DNA of 64,000 bases from an uncultured Flavobacteriaceae bacterium (lineage in GTDB: Bacteria > Bacteroidota > Bacteroidia > Flavobacteriales > Flavobacteriaceae). The stretch covers positions 186,001-250,000 of the forward strand of contig CANMSB010000004.1 in NCBI GenBank assembly GCA_947500445.1, written 5' to 3'. The position numbers and the translations under genes were made by a program. The notes under the pieces are model-generated. The model was not told the DNA's origin. It ran no database searches and saw only the letters and a program-made list of their open reading frames with translations. Each line of letters starts with the position of its first letter. Position 1 is the stretch's first letter. Shown here in pieces: positions 9,884 to 18,613 of this stretch.

Positions 9884-10852
9884 TTGAAGCTATCTAGGGA
9901 AATCAAAACGGGAATTATCGTAATAGGTGGCATTCTTCTTTTTATATTAGGCTTTAGTTATTTAAAATCCTCCCCATTATTCGACAATAGCCGGCAATTG
10001 TTCGCCGTATATCCCAATGTGGGCGGCCTACAGCCAGGTACCCCGGTATCGATAAACGGTTTGAACGTAGGGAAGGTGAACGACATTCGTTTTATCGATA
10101 AGGACGGTAACCTTCTTGTCACATTTACCGTAAACAGCGATTTTTCTTTTTCCAAAAATAGTCCGGTAGAGTTGTACGATACCGGGATCATCGGGGGCAA
10201 GGGACTTCAGATAAATCCTATTTTTGATGGTGCCGCCCCGGCAAAGAACGGCGATACGCTGGCCACCGATACCCGGCCTGGGTTAACCGAGCTCGCACAA
10301 GAAAAATTGACGCCTTTGTTCAAAAAATTCGAATCGGCGGTATCGGATGCCGATTCCGTACTATTGAACGTAAACGAGGTGCTCGATACCAAAACGAAAA
10401 GGGATTTAAGGGATGCGATTTCAGGATTTAGCCGGTTGATCGGTAGTTTGCAGGGCAGTGCATCCTCATTGAACGCTATCTTAAGTCAAAATGCCGGAAA
10501 ATTGGACAGTTCCTTACGTAATTTTCAAGACCTAACGGCAAATTTTTCAAAATTGGCCGATTCCCTGAATAATGCCGGGCTGCCCAGGACCCTTAAGAGT
10601 TTGGAGTCTACAGTGGCGAATCTGGATAAGGTCATGGCCAAAATAGACGCTAAAGAAGGCACTTTGGGCCAGTTGGTCAACGACAAAGAACTGTATACCA
10701 ATTTAAACGGTGCATCCAGGGAACTGGAATTGCTACTTCAGGATTTCAGACTGAACCCGAAGCGCTATGTAAACGTTTCGGTCTTTGGCAAAAAACAAAA
10801 AGAGTATGAACTCCCCGAGGATGATCCCGCGGCAAAAATGGACGACCAATAA
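9884..10852 (+). CDS. MlaD/MCE family lipid-transport protein
   Basis: The 322-residue protein starts at TTG: the family-typical N-terminus (KLSREIKTGIIVIGGILLFILGFSYL) begins directly after it and no ATG is near. One N-terminal membrane helix (about residues 10-26) is followed by the MCE domain (LFAVYPNVGGLQPGTPVSINGL), then a helical region that ends in charged residues. MCE proteins form periplasmic rings that shuttle lipids between the membranes with an ABC transporter; no MlaE or MlaF gene is in this window. The iron-sulfur gene begins six bases after its stop, so the two are almost certainly co-transcribed. Confidence 0.88.
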   Translation: MKLSREIKTGIIVIGGILLFILGFSYLKSSPLFDNSRQLFAVYPNVGGLQPGTPVSINGLNVGKVNDIRFIDKDGNLLVTFTVNSDFSFSKNSPVELYDTGIIGGKGLQINPIFDGAAPAKNGDTLATDTRPGLTELAQEKLTPLFKKFESAVSDADSVLLNVNEVLDTKTKRDLRDAISGFSRLIGSLQGSASSLNAILSQNAGKLDSSLRNFQDLTANFSKLADSLNNAGLPRTLKSLESTVANLDKVMAKIDAKEGTLGQLVNDKELYTNLNGASRELELLLQDFRLNPKRYVNVSVFGKKQKEYELPEDDPAAKMDDQ

Positions 10853-10858
10853 CGATTT

Positions 10859-12196
10859 ATGGAATATTTCCCCAATATACTTTTTGCCCTGCTATTGATT
10901 GCAGGGATAGGGTATTTCGCCCGAAACGTAAAAAAGCTAGCCCGTAATATAAAGCTCGGAAAAGAGGCCGATGTATCGGACAATTCGTCCCAAAGGTGGA
11001 AGAATATGGCCATGATCGCCTTGGGACAAAGCAAAATGGTAGTACGGCCGATCGCCGGCCTACTTCATATAATCGTTTATGTTGGTTTCGTAATCATCAA
11101 CATTGAAGTGTTGGAAATTATACTGGACGGACTATTGGGAACACATCGGCTGTTTGCCTTTTTGGGTCCGGTGTATAACGTACTTATCGGTAGCTTTGAA
11201 ATTCTGGCATTTTTAGTGGTCGTAGCGGTAATCATCTTTTGGATCCGAAGAAATGTCATACGATTACAGCGTTTTTTAAAGCCCGAAATGAAGGGATGGC
11301 CGAAAAAAGACGGAAACCTGATCTTGTATATCGAATTGGTGCTCATGTTCTTGTTCCTGACAATGAATGCCGCAGACTACCAATTACAGTTAAAGGGAGC
11401 CGCACATTACGCTAGCGAAGCTGGAATTATGGGTTCGTTCCCCATAAGTGGGTTCATAGCGCCCCTTTTTGAAAATTTATCCATTTCAAGCCTTATTTTG
11501 GTAGAACGTACTGCGTGGTGGCTGCACATTGTTGGAATCTTACTGTTTTTGAATTACCTCTATTACTCCAAACACTTGCACATTTTATTGGCGTTTCCCA
11601 ATACCTATTATGGAAACTTGAAGCCAAAGGGACAATTTAAAAACCTACAATCGGTCACCAACGAGGTAAAGTTGATGATGGATCCGGAGGCCGACCCTTT
11701 TGCCGCTCCCGATGAGGATGCCCCCGAGCCTGAAAAGTTCGGTGCTTCCGATGTAGCGGACCTCTCATGGGTACAACTTTTAAACGCTTATACCTGTACC
11801 GAATGTGGTCGGTGTACCAGTGAATGTCCCGCAAATCAGACCGGAAAAAAGTTATCTCCCCGAAAAATAATGATGGATACCCGTGACCGTCTGGAAGCGG
11901 TAGGGAAAAATATCGACGCCAACAAGGGAAGTTTTGTAGATGATGGAAAACAACTGCTGGACGACTACATCACAAGAGAGGAACTGTGGGCATGTACCTC
12001 ATGTAATGCCTGTGTAGAGGCCTGCCCGGTGAGCATAGATCCCCTTTCCATAATTATGGACATGCGACAATATTTGGTAATGGAACAGTCCGCGGCACCC
12101 ACCGACTTGAACAATATGATGGGCAACATCGAAAACAACGGCGCACCATGGCCCTTTAACCAAATGGACCGGCTGAATTGGGCGAACGAGTCTTAA
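10859..12196 (+). CDS. Membrane 4Fe-4S protein, heterodisulfide-reductase-like electron carrier
   Basis: The 445-residue protein has several N-terminal membrane helices (about residues 5-22, 65-85, 107-128, 155-172 and 215-235). A soluble domain follows with two ferredoxin-type clusters: Cys313, 316, 319, 323 (CTECGRCTSEC) and Cys379, 382, 385, 389 (CTSCNACVEAC). This matches the GlpC/HdrC/DsrM-like electron-transfer family in which a quinone-facing membrane part feeds a CCG-domain partner. That partner is the next gene, 28 bases downstream. The redox partner and physiological reaction are unknown; linkage to MlaD suggests co-regulation with envelope genes. Confidence 0.85.
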   Translation: MEYFPNILFALLLIAGIGYFARNVKKLARNIKLGKEADVSDNSSQRWKNMAMIALGQSKMVVRPIAGLLHIIVYVGFVIINIEVLEIILDGLLGTHRLFAFLGPVYNVLIGSFEILAFLVVVAVIIFWIRRNVIRLQRFLKPEMKGWPKKDGNLILYIELVLMFLFLTMNAADYQLQLKGAAHYASEAGIMGSFPISGFIAPLFENLSISSLILVERTAWWLHIVGILLFLNYLYYSKHLHILLAFPNTYYGNLKPKGQFKNLQSVTNEVKLMMDPEADPFAAPDEDAPEPEKFGASDVADLSWVQLLNAYTCTECGRCTSECPANQTGKKLSPRKIMMDTRDRLEAVGKNIDANKGSFVDDGKQLLDDYITREELWACTSCNACVEACPVSIDPLSIIMDMRQYLVMEQSAAPTDLNNMMGNIENNGAPWPFNQMDRLNWANES

Positions 12197-12224
12197 ACCC
12201 TTAATAACGACACAATACACGACT

Positions 12225-13016
12225 ATGTCAAACGAGTTGAAAGTACCTACAATGGCGGAACTGTTCGCGAAAGGCGAACAACCAGAGGTTTTGTTTTGGG
12301 TAGGTTGCGCAGGAAGTTTTGACGACCGGGCAAAAAAAATTACGAAGGCGTTTATTCGCCTATTGAACAAGGCGGAGGTATCTTTTGCCGTTTTGGGTAC
12401 CGAGGAGAGCTGTACGGGCGACCCGGCCAAACGCGCAGGGAACGAATTTTTGTTTCAAATGCAGGCGGTCACCAATATTGAGGTGATGAACGCTTACGAA
12501 GTGAAGAAAGTGGTTACCGCATGCCCCCATTGCTTCAATACCATAAAAAACGAATATCCTGGCTTGGGCGGGAATTATGAGGTGTTGCACCATACCCAGT
12601 TTTTAAAACAACTATTCGAAAGCGGAAAACTTGGTCTGCAAGGCGGAACCTTCAAGGGGAAACGCATCACCTATCATGATCCGTGTTATTTGGGAAGGGC
12701 CAATGCAGTGTATGAGGCACCTAGGGAGTTGATCAAAAAGCTGGATGCAGAGCTCGTTGAAATGAAGAACTGCAGAAAAAAAGGACTTTGTTGCGGAGCC
12801 GGTGGCGCCCAAATGTTCAAAGAACCCGAAAATGGCGACAAAGACGTAAACATAGAACGGACCGAGCAGGCCATGGAAACAAAACCTGACATTATAGCCG
12901 CCGCCTGTCCGTTTTGCAATACCATGATGACCGACGGGGTCAAAAACAAAGAAAAAGAGGCCAGTGTTGCGGTTATGGATATTGCGGAACTGATCGCCCA
13001 AGCCGAAGAATTGTAG
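12225..13016 (+). CDS. CCG-domain iron-sulfur oxidoreductase subunit (HdrB/GlpC-like)
   Basis: This 263-residue soluble protein carries two cysteine-rich CCG-type domains. The first has Cys28 (WVGCAGSF), Cys63 (ESCTGDPAKR) and the ACPHCF pair. The second has Cys154 (HDPCYLGR), Cys183, the Cys189-Cys190 pair (GLCCGAGGAQMF) and ACPFC near the end. Such domains bind unusual 4Fe-4S or zinc centres in heterodisulfide reductase HdrB, succinate dehydrogenase E and lactate or glycolate oxidase subunits. It probably forms a complex with the preceding membrane protein on the cytoplasmic face. Electron donor and acceptor cannot be told from sequence. Confidence 0.87.
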   Translation: MSNELKVPTMAELFAKGEQPEVLFWVGCAGSFDDRAKKITKAFIRLLNKAEVSFAVLGTEESCTGDPAKRAGNEFLFQMQAVTNIEVMNAYEVKKVVTACPHCFNTIKNEYPGLGGNYEVLHHTQFLKQLFESGKLGLQGGTFKGKRITYHDPCYLGRANAVYEAPRELIKKLDAELVEMKNCRKKGLCCGAGGAQMFKEPENGDKDVNIERTEQAMETKPDIIAAACPFCNTMMTDGVKNKEKEASVAVMDIAELIAQAEEL

Positions 13017-13099
13017 GTTTGCTACCCCAGATAGGAAGACTATCGATTACATACAATAATGAAATTTAGGCCCACACGCCTATCCCCAAATACAGAAAA

Positions 13100-13582
13100 A
13101 TGCTAGTTGATTTTGAAAAATTGCCCGGAGATTCCCGTGTTTGGATCTATCAGGCCAATCGGACCTTTACCGATACCGAACTTGAGGAGATCAAAACGGA
13201 GACCGATACCTTTCTTAAAGCATGGACGGCCCATGGCCGAGCATTGAATGCAGGTTACGAAATGCCGTACAAACGATTTTTGGTCATCGGGTTAGATCAA
13301 ACCGATGCTTCGGCCTCTGGTTGTTCCATAGATGCCTCCGTACATTTTATTCAGCAATTGGAGCAGAAGTACGATGTGCTTTTGTTGGACAAAATGAACG
13401 TATCCTATAAGCAAGGCGAGTACGTAGCCTATAAGCCTTTGACGGAGTTTAAAAAGATGGCCAAGGCAAAATCCGTTTCCGCAAAAACGGTGGTCTTCAA
13501 TAATTTGGTCGCTACAAAGGAGGAGTATTTAGATCATTGGGAGGTACCGGCCTCCGAAAGTTGGCACGCCCGTTTTATGTAA
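13100..13582 (+). CDS. Conserved Bacteroidota protein of unknown function
   Basis: A 160-residue soluble protein of a type conserved after the CCG gene in flavobacteria, as I recall it. Some annotations name it ABC transporter ATPase, but it has no Walker A, Walker B or signature motif, so that name is unsupported. Recognisable stretches are LPGDSRVWIYQANR at the N-terminus, a SGCSID segment with one cysteine near residue 75, and a C-terminal WHARFM. It has no signal peptide or membrane segment. The gene starts 83 bases after the CCG gene and probably belongs to the same unit. Confidence 0.75.
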   Translation: MLVDFEKLPGDSRVWIYQANRTFTDTELEEIKTETDTFLKAWTAHGRALNAGYEMPYKRFLVIGLDQTDASASGCSIDASVHFIQQLEQKYDVLLLDKMNVSYKQGEYVAYKPLTEFKKMAKAKSVSAKTVVFNNLVATKEEYLDHWEVPASESWHARFM

Positions 13583-13716
13583 TCCAAAATCACGTATTGG
13601 TTGTAGGCGGCACCCCAAATGGCATGGTAGTTGAACCGCTATAAATGATATGCGACGGAAGATCGATGAAATGCAATAATTTCCGTTGTTTTTAGTTATT
13701 TGATAGAAGTTTTACT

Positions 13717-16635
13717 ATGCGATCCGTATTTTTCTCCCTTGTGTTCTTTCTGTACGCGGCTTCCCTTTTAGGGCAAGCGCATCCCTTGGTGACCAAGGAC
13801 AGTGCGGCGCAGGCACAGTGGGTAGATTCGCGATACAACGCAATGGACATCAATGAAAAACTAGGACAGCTTTTCATGGTGATGGTCGCATCCGACGGAG
13901 GAAAAGCGAGTCATGAAAAAATCGGAAAGCTAATTCGGGATCAGCATATAGGAGGCGTGATTTTCTCCACTGGAGGACCAATAAAACAGGCACAGCTCAC
14001 CAACGATTATCAAAAGCAATCAAAAACCCCCTTACTTATAGGAATGGATGCCGAATGGGGACTGTCCATGCGCTTGGATTCTACCTATGCTTTTCCGTGG
14101 AACATGACCTTAGGGGCAATTGCGGATAGCAGTATTGTAGAATCAGTAGGATACCGTATCGGCCTACATGCAAAGCGATTGGGCGTACATATTAATTTTG
14201 CCCCGGATATCGACATCAACATCAATCCTAAAAATCCCATTATCGGAAATCGTTCCTTTGGCGAAAACCGCGTTAATGTGGCAACGAAGGGAATGGCGTA
14301 TATGCGCGGCATGCATCGTGCGGGCATACTCTCCAGCGGTAAACATTTTCCGGGCCATGGCGATACGGCGACCGATTCGCATTTGGCCTTGCCGGTAATC
14401 GAGGCAAGCAGAAAACGTTTGGATAGTATAGAGCTCTACCCTTTTAAGAAACTCATCGATGCCGGGGTTTCCAGCGTCATGGTGGCACATTTGAACGTCC
14501 CCAGCATGGAAATAAAGAAAAATCTGCCGTCATCCCTTTCCGAACAGATCATCACAGGAATTTTAAAGGAAGAAATGGGGTTCAAAGGCCTTGTTTTTAC
14601 CGATGCGCTGAATATGAAAGGGGCTACAGACTATGGCGATGAGGGCGAAGTATCGCTGAAGGCTTTTATGGCGGGAAACGATATTCTATTGATGCCTACC
14701 GATGTGGTGAAAGCAAAAGAAAAATTGCTACGGTTTTATGAGCGGGGTAAAATTAGCGAGGACCGTTTGGCCCGTTCGGTAAAAAAGATATTGATGGCCA
14801 AATATCAAGCAGGTCTCGGGAATTATCGGCCTATCGACCTCAAAGGATTGTACGCCGATTTAAACTCCTTACAGGACGACCTTGTCTATGAAAAGGCCAT
14901 TGAAAATGCACTTACCGTTGTAAAAAATAATTTTTACTTGATGGGCATCAAAAAATTGGAAAACAAAAAAATAGCCTACGTGAAACTGGGCGATTCCGAT
15001 GGCGACCCATTTTTAAAGGAGTTAAATCAGTATGCTACGGTTACCCATGTGAATGCCTCCGATATAGGGAGTATTAAGGAAAAGTTATCGGAGTTTAACC
15101 TCGTCATCATCGGATATCATAAGAGCAATGAAAGCCCTTGGAAGGCATACCGATTTTCTAAAAAGGAATTGAGCTGGTTGAAGGAAATTTCAGAAGCAAG
15201 AACGTCCAATACCATACTGGCATTATTTGCAAAACCCTATGCCTTGTCGGATGTACCCTCCTTTAAAACCTTGGACGGTGTGGTGGTCGGCTATCAGAAT
15301 AGCGAAATGGCACAGCGTAAAATGGCACAGTTGATTTTTGGTGCCATTCCTTCGAATGGTATTTTACCGGTAAGCGCCCATAAAGACTTTCCGGTGGGCA
15401 CGTCCATACGGTTGAAGTCCTTACAACGTCTCGGTTACAGTTTTCCCGAACGTGTGGGTATCAGTAGTACGGCATTGGCAAAAGTGGATACTCTTGTAAA
15501 AAACGGACTGGACTCCCTAATGTTTCCCGGGGCGCAGATATTGATTGCGCGTAAAGGAAAAATTATTTATCAAAAAGCTTTTGGAAAGCCCACGTATACC
15601 TCAAAAGATTCCGTTACCCCAAAACACCTTTACGATTTGGCCTCGGTAACCAAAATTTTGGCCACACTTCCCATGGTCATGAAAATGGAGGAAGATGGCG
15701 ATGTTGATTTGAGCGATACCTTTGGAGAGATCATACCCCAGTACGATACTACTGAACTGAAAAACGTGACGGTGTTAAAAGCATTATCGCACTATGGTCG
15801 TTTGCCTGCATGGATCGCATTTTACGTAAGTACCCTGAATGGCAAAAGACGTCCCTCAAGGGAGTTTTATAGACAAGCGCCCATGGACGGTTTTTCCATA
15901 AAGGTTAGCGACGGACTGTATTTGGCAGATGCCTATACCGATTCCATATACAATAGAATAGGGCGGCAAGACTTAAAATCGAACCGCTATCGCTACAGTG
16001 ATGTGGCCTATTATGTGATGAAAAAATTTGTCGAGGATAGCAAAGGACAGCAGTTGAACGAATTGGCCAATGATTTTTTGTACGGTCCTTTGGGTGCGAC
16101 CACCACTACGTACAACCCTTTGGAGAAGTTTGAAAAATCGCTGATCGTTCCCACGGAAGAAGACAAATATTATCGCTACCAACGGGTTCAGGGATATGTG
16201 CACGATATGGGGGCGGCGATGCAAGGTGGGGTCGGGGGTCATGCCGGTCTGTTCAGTAATGCCAACGATGTGGCGAAGGTAATGCAGATGTACCTACAGG
16301 GCGGTTTCTACGGGGGACACCGTTTTTTTGATGCGCGTACCATTAAAAAGTTCAATACCTGTTATTTCTGTGATAAAAAGGTGCGGCGGGGCGTTGGATT
16401 CGATAAGCCCAATCCCAATGGCGGCGGTCCGGCATGCGACTATGTTTCGCGAAAAAGTTTCGGACATAGCGGTTTTACCGGAACCTATACGTGGGCCGAC
16501 CCGGAAGAAGAGCTGGTTTATGTGTTCCTTTCCAACCGAACCTACCCATCGGCAAGCAATACGCTATTGGTAAAATCGGGCCTGCGTACCCGTATTCAGG
16601 GTGCCATATACGAAGCCATTGTTTCGGACCGATAA
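13717..16635 (+). CDS. GH3 beta-N-acetylhexosaminidase fused to a beta-lactamase-fold serine hydrolase
   Basis: The 972-residue exported protein starts with a signal peptide (MRSVFFSLVFFLYAASLLGQ). Residues about 40-370 are a NagZ-type GH3 domain, with the KHFPGHG loop (209-215), the Asp220-Ser221-His222 pair and the nucleophile Asp296 (FTDALNM). A C-terminal GH3 alpha/beta region follows. From about 580 onward is a serine hydrolase of the class C beta-lactamase/PBP fold, with the nucleophile in SVTK (643-646), a YSD in place of the usual YxN, and GHSGFTG near the end. The likely substrates are muropeptides: removing GlcNAc and cutting peptide or ester bonds in the periplasm. The fusion is known in Bacteroidota; specificity is inferred. 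Confidence 0.92.
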   Translation: MRSVFFSLVFFLYAASLLGQAHPLVTKDSAAQAQWVDSRYNAMDINEKLGQLFMVMVASDGGKASHEKIGKLIRDQHIGGVIFSTGGPIKQAQLTNDYQKQSKTPLLIGMDAEWGLSMRLDSTYAFPWNMTLGAIADSSIVESVGYRIGLHAKRLGVHINFAPDIDININPKNPIIGNRSFGENRVNVATKGMAYMRGMHRAGILSSGKHFPGHGDTATDSHLALPVIEASRKRLDSIELYPFKKLIDAGVSSVMVAHLNVPSMEIKKNLPSSLSEQIITGILKEEMGFKGLVFTDALNMKGATDYGDEGEVSLKAFMAGNDILLMPTDVVKAKEKLLRFYERGKISEDRLARSVKKILMAKYQAGLGNYRPIDLKGLYADLNSLQDDLVYEKAIENALTVVKNNFYLMGIKKLENKKIAYVKLGDSDGDPFLKELNQYATVTHVNASDIGSIKEKLSEFNLVIIGYHKSNESPWKAYRFSKKELSWLKEISEARTSNTILALFAKPYALSDVPSFKTLDGVVVGYQNSEMAQRKMAQLIFGAIPSNGILPVSAHKDFPVGTSIRLKSLQRLGYSFPERVGISSTALAKVDTLVKNGLDSLMFPGAQILIARKGKIIYQKAFGKPTYTSKDSVTPKHLYDLASVTKILATLPMVMKMEEDGDVDLSDTFGEIIPQYDTTELKNVTVLKALSHYGRLPAWIAFYVSTLNGKRRPSREFYRQAPMDGFSIKVSDGLYLADAYTDSIYNRIGRQDLKSNRYRYSDVAYYVMKKFVEDSKGQQLNELANDFLYGPLGATTTTYNPLEKFEKSLIVPTEEDKYYRYQRVQGYVHDMGAAMQGGVGGHAGLFSNANDVAKVMQMYLQGGFYGGHRFFDARTIKKFNTCYFCDKKVRRGVGFDKPNPNGGGPACDYVSRKSFGHSGFTGTYTWADPEEELVYVFLSNRTYPSASNTLLVKSGLRTRIQGAIYEAIVSDR

Positions 16636-16750
16636 TTTGACCAACAAGCCGTTCATTTGCCATATCGATAATCCCGATATTGACCACTCTTTGTTGTAAT
16701 AATACCAATGTAAAACCGACAGACCTACTGGATTTCACTAAATTTGACAG

Positions 16751-17896
16751 ATGAAAATAGCAATTGTATGTTATCCGACCTTTGGAGGAAGCGGGGTAGT
16801 GGCAACCGAACTGGGTATTGCCCTTGCCAATAGGGGGCACGAGGTACATTTTGTAACGTATCGACAGCCCGTTCGTTTGGAACTCCTGAACAACAATATT
16901 TATTTCCACGAGGTAAACGTTCCCGAATATCCGCTGTTCCATTACCAGCCCTATGAGCTGGCCTTGTCGAGCAAATTGGTGGATACCATCAAACTTTTCG
17001 GTATCGAATTATTACATGTACATTATGCCATACCGCATGCCTATGCCGGCTATATGGCAAAAAAAATGTTGGAAGAGGAACAGATTTTTGTTCCCATGGT
17101 CACTACACTGCACGGTACCGATATTACCTTGGTAGGGAAACATCCGTTTTATAAGCCCGCGGTTACGTTCAGTATCAATCAATCCGATGTTGTAACCTCG
17201 GTATCCGAGAACCTGAAACAGCGTACGTTGGAATTTTTCGATATCAAAAAAGAGATTGCGGTAGTACCGAATTTTATAGACGAAAAAAAATACAGCCTTT
17301 CTTTTACGGATTGTCAGCGTTCGTTGATGGCCAATGACGACGAGAAAATAATTACCCATATCAGTAATTTTAGGAAGGTAAAACGGATCCCGGATATTAT
17401 TGCCGTTTTCCATAAGGTACAACAGTCCATACCCGCTAAATTGGTTATGGTCGGGGAGGGACCCGAAAAAGAAGGTGCCGAGCGCCTGTGCGATGAACTC
17501 GGTATTGCCGAAAAAGTCATCTTTTTGGGGAATAGTAATGAAATTGATCGCATCCTTTGTTTTTCCGATCTTTTTCTACTTCCTTCGGAGTCCGAAAGTT
17601 TTGGACTGGCCGCATTGGAGGCCATGATCAATAAGGTGCCGGTTATCTCCAGTAATGCCGGAGGTATTCCCGAGGTAAACAAACATGGGGTTACCGGATA
17701 TTTGAGCGACATAGGCGATATTGACGATATGGCGGAAAATGCGATTCGAGTGTTGCGGGACGATGCCGTGTTGGATCGTTTTAAGGAAGATGCCCATAGG
17801 GAAGCGAAAAATTTTGATATTCTGAAGGTGTTGCCCTTATACGAGCAGATCTATAAAAAAGCATACGATGCGCGACTTCATAAAGTTTATAATTAA
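16751..17896 (+). CDS. bshA: N-acetyl-alpha-D-glucosaminyl L-malate synthase
   Basis: This 381-residue GT4-family retaining glycosyltransferase opens MKIAIVCYPTFGGSGVVATE, the BshA signature, and has the donor-site E-x7-E motif in SESFGLAALEAM. It couples UDP-GlcNAc to L-malate, the first step of bacillithiol synthesis, in the cytoplasm. Length and motifs fit BshA better than a polysaccharide glycosyltransferase even though a capsule locus lies nearby. bshB and bshC are not in the window. Its last 29 bases overlap the next gene, indicating translational coupling. Confidence 0.93.
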   Translation: MKIAIVCYPTFGGSGVVATELGIALANRGHEVHFVTYRQPVRLELLNNNIYFHEVNVPEYPLFHYQPYELALSSKLVDTIKLFGIELLHVHYAIPHAYAGYMAKKMLEEEQIFVPMVTTLHGTDITLVGKHPFYKPAVTFSINQSDVVTSVSENLKQRTLEFFDIKKEIAVVPNFIDEKKYSLSFTDCQRSLMANDDEKIITHISNFRKVKRIPDIIAVFHKVQQSIPAKLVMVGEGPEKEGAERLCDELGIAEKVIFLGNSNEIDRILCFSDLFLLPSESESFGLAALEAMINKVPVISSNAGGIPEVNKHGVTGYLSDIGDIDDMAENAIRVLRDDAVLDRFKEDAHREAKNFDILKVLPLYEQIYKKAYDARLHKVYN

Positions 17897-18356
17897 CGGT
17901 ACCGCTGCAATGGTGGTGGCATCCATATTCCTTATGGCATGCAACGGGCAAAAAAAAGCGACTATGGGCACAACGGACGCAACCCCCGACAACCCCCTCA
18001 CCTTGATTTTACAAGATAACTACGCGCCTACGGATACAGCGGAAACCTTGGTGGTGAAGGACCAGAAGTCGCTCCAGAAATTTTTCTCAAAAATTAACCG
18101 TACCCGAAAGCCCGGAATACCCCTACCTCAAGTAGACTTTGAAAAGGAGTATGTACTGGTCTATTGTTCCGGAAAACAAAAAGGTTCCGGCATACCAATC
18201 CTATCCATGGATAAGGAAACCGAAAGTGAATTGGTAATCGGTAAGCAAATGACCGTATTGCCAAAAGGAGCATCGGAAACCGCTGTCATAAGCCCGTTTA
18301 GCGTCTACAAAATACCAGCTACCCAAAAAGCTATTGTTTTTAAACCCGAAGAATAG
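17868..18356 (+). CDS. Small lipoprotein, possible PrcB-like domain
   Basis: The 162-residue protein has a lipoprotein signal with lipobox FLMAC, so it should be tethered to a membrane and face the periplasm or exterior. The mature part (about residues 45-160) has a pattern like PrcB C-terminal domains: VDFEKEYVLVYCSGKQKGSG. That family match is weak. The ATG at 17868 lies inside the end of bshA and an alternative ATG at 17910 would shorten the signal; the longer form has the better charged N-terminus. Coupling with bshA suggests co-expression, but no link to bacillithiol is known. Confidence 0.7.
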   Translation: MRDFIKFIINGTAAMVVASIFLMACNGQKKATMGTTDATPDNPLTLILQDNYAPTDTAETLVVKDQKSLQKFFSKINRTRKPGIPLPQVDFEKEYVLVYCSGKQKGSGIPILSMDKETESELVIGKQMTVLPKGASETAVISPFSVYKIPATQKAIVFKPEE

Positions 18357-18554
18357 CGGTATTTGTATATTTTGTTGGTTGTTTCTGTCTTTTCCAGCCC
18401 TTGGTCTATGCTCTTTTAAATCCTTGAAAGGACCTTCTTTTAAGTTCATCCGCTGATTTTTCCGTTTACTGGCCTCCCTGATTTTGGAGCATTCGCCCAA
18501 AACAAGGTGCAGAACCCCCGTGTATCGAATTATAAGGCACTTTAGGGGCACTTT

Positions 18555-18585
18555 TTGTGGCTAATATTACATATGGATAACTTTG
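18555..18585 (+). promoter_or_regulatory. Promoter of the OmpA-family gene
   Basis: TTG at 18555-18557 (within a TTTTTG) and TAACTTTG at 18578-18585 are separated by 20 bases, matching both the -33 and -7 elements of the Bacteroidota housekeeping promoter. The start codon at 18614 follows with a leader of about 20-25 bases. Confidence 0.65.
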
Positions 18586-18613
18586 TGACGGTATTGACCC
18601 AAATCCTACCGCT

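Noticed and set aside
16739-16746. TAAATTTG as a promoter box for bshA
   Set aside because: It ends only four bases before the ATG, so transcription would start at or inside the gene, and no -33 element is present.
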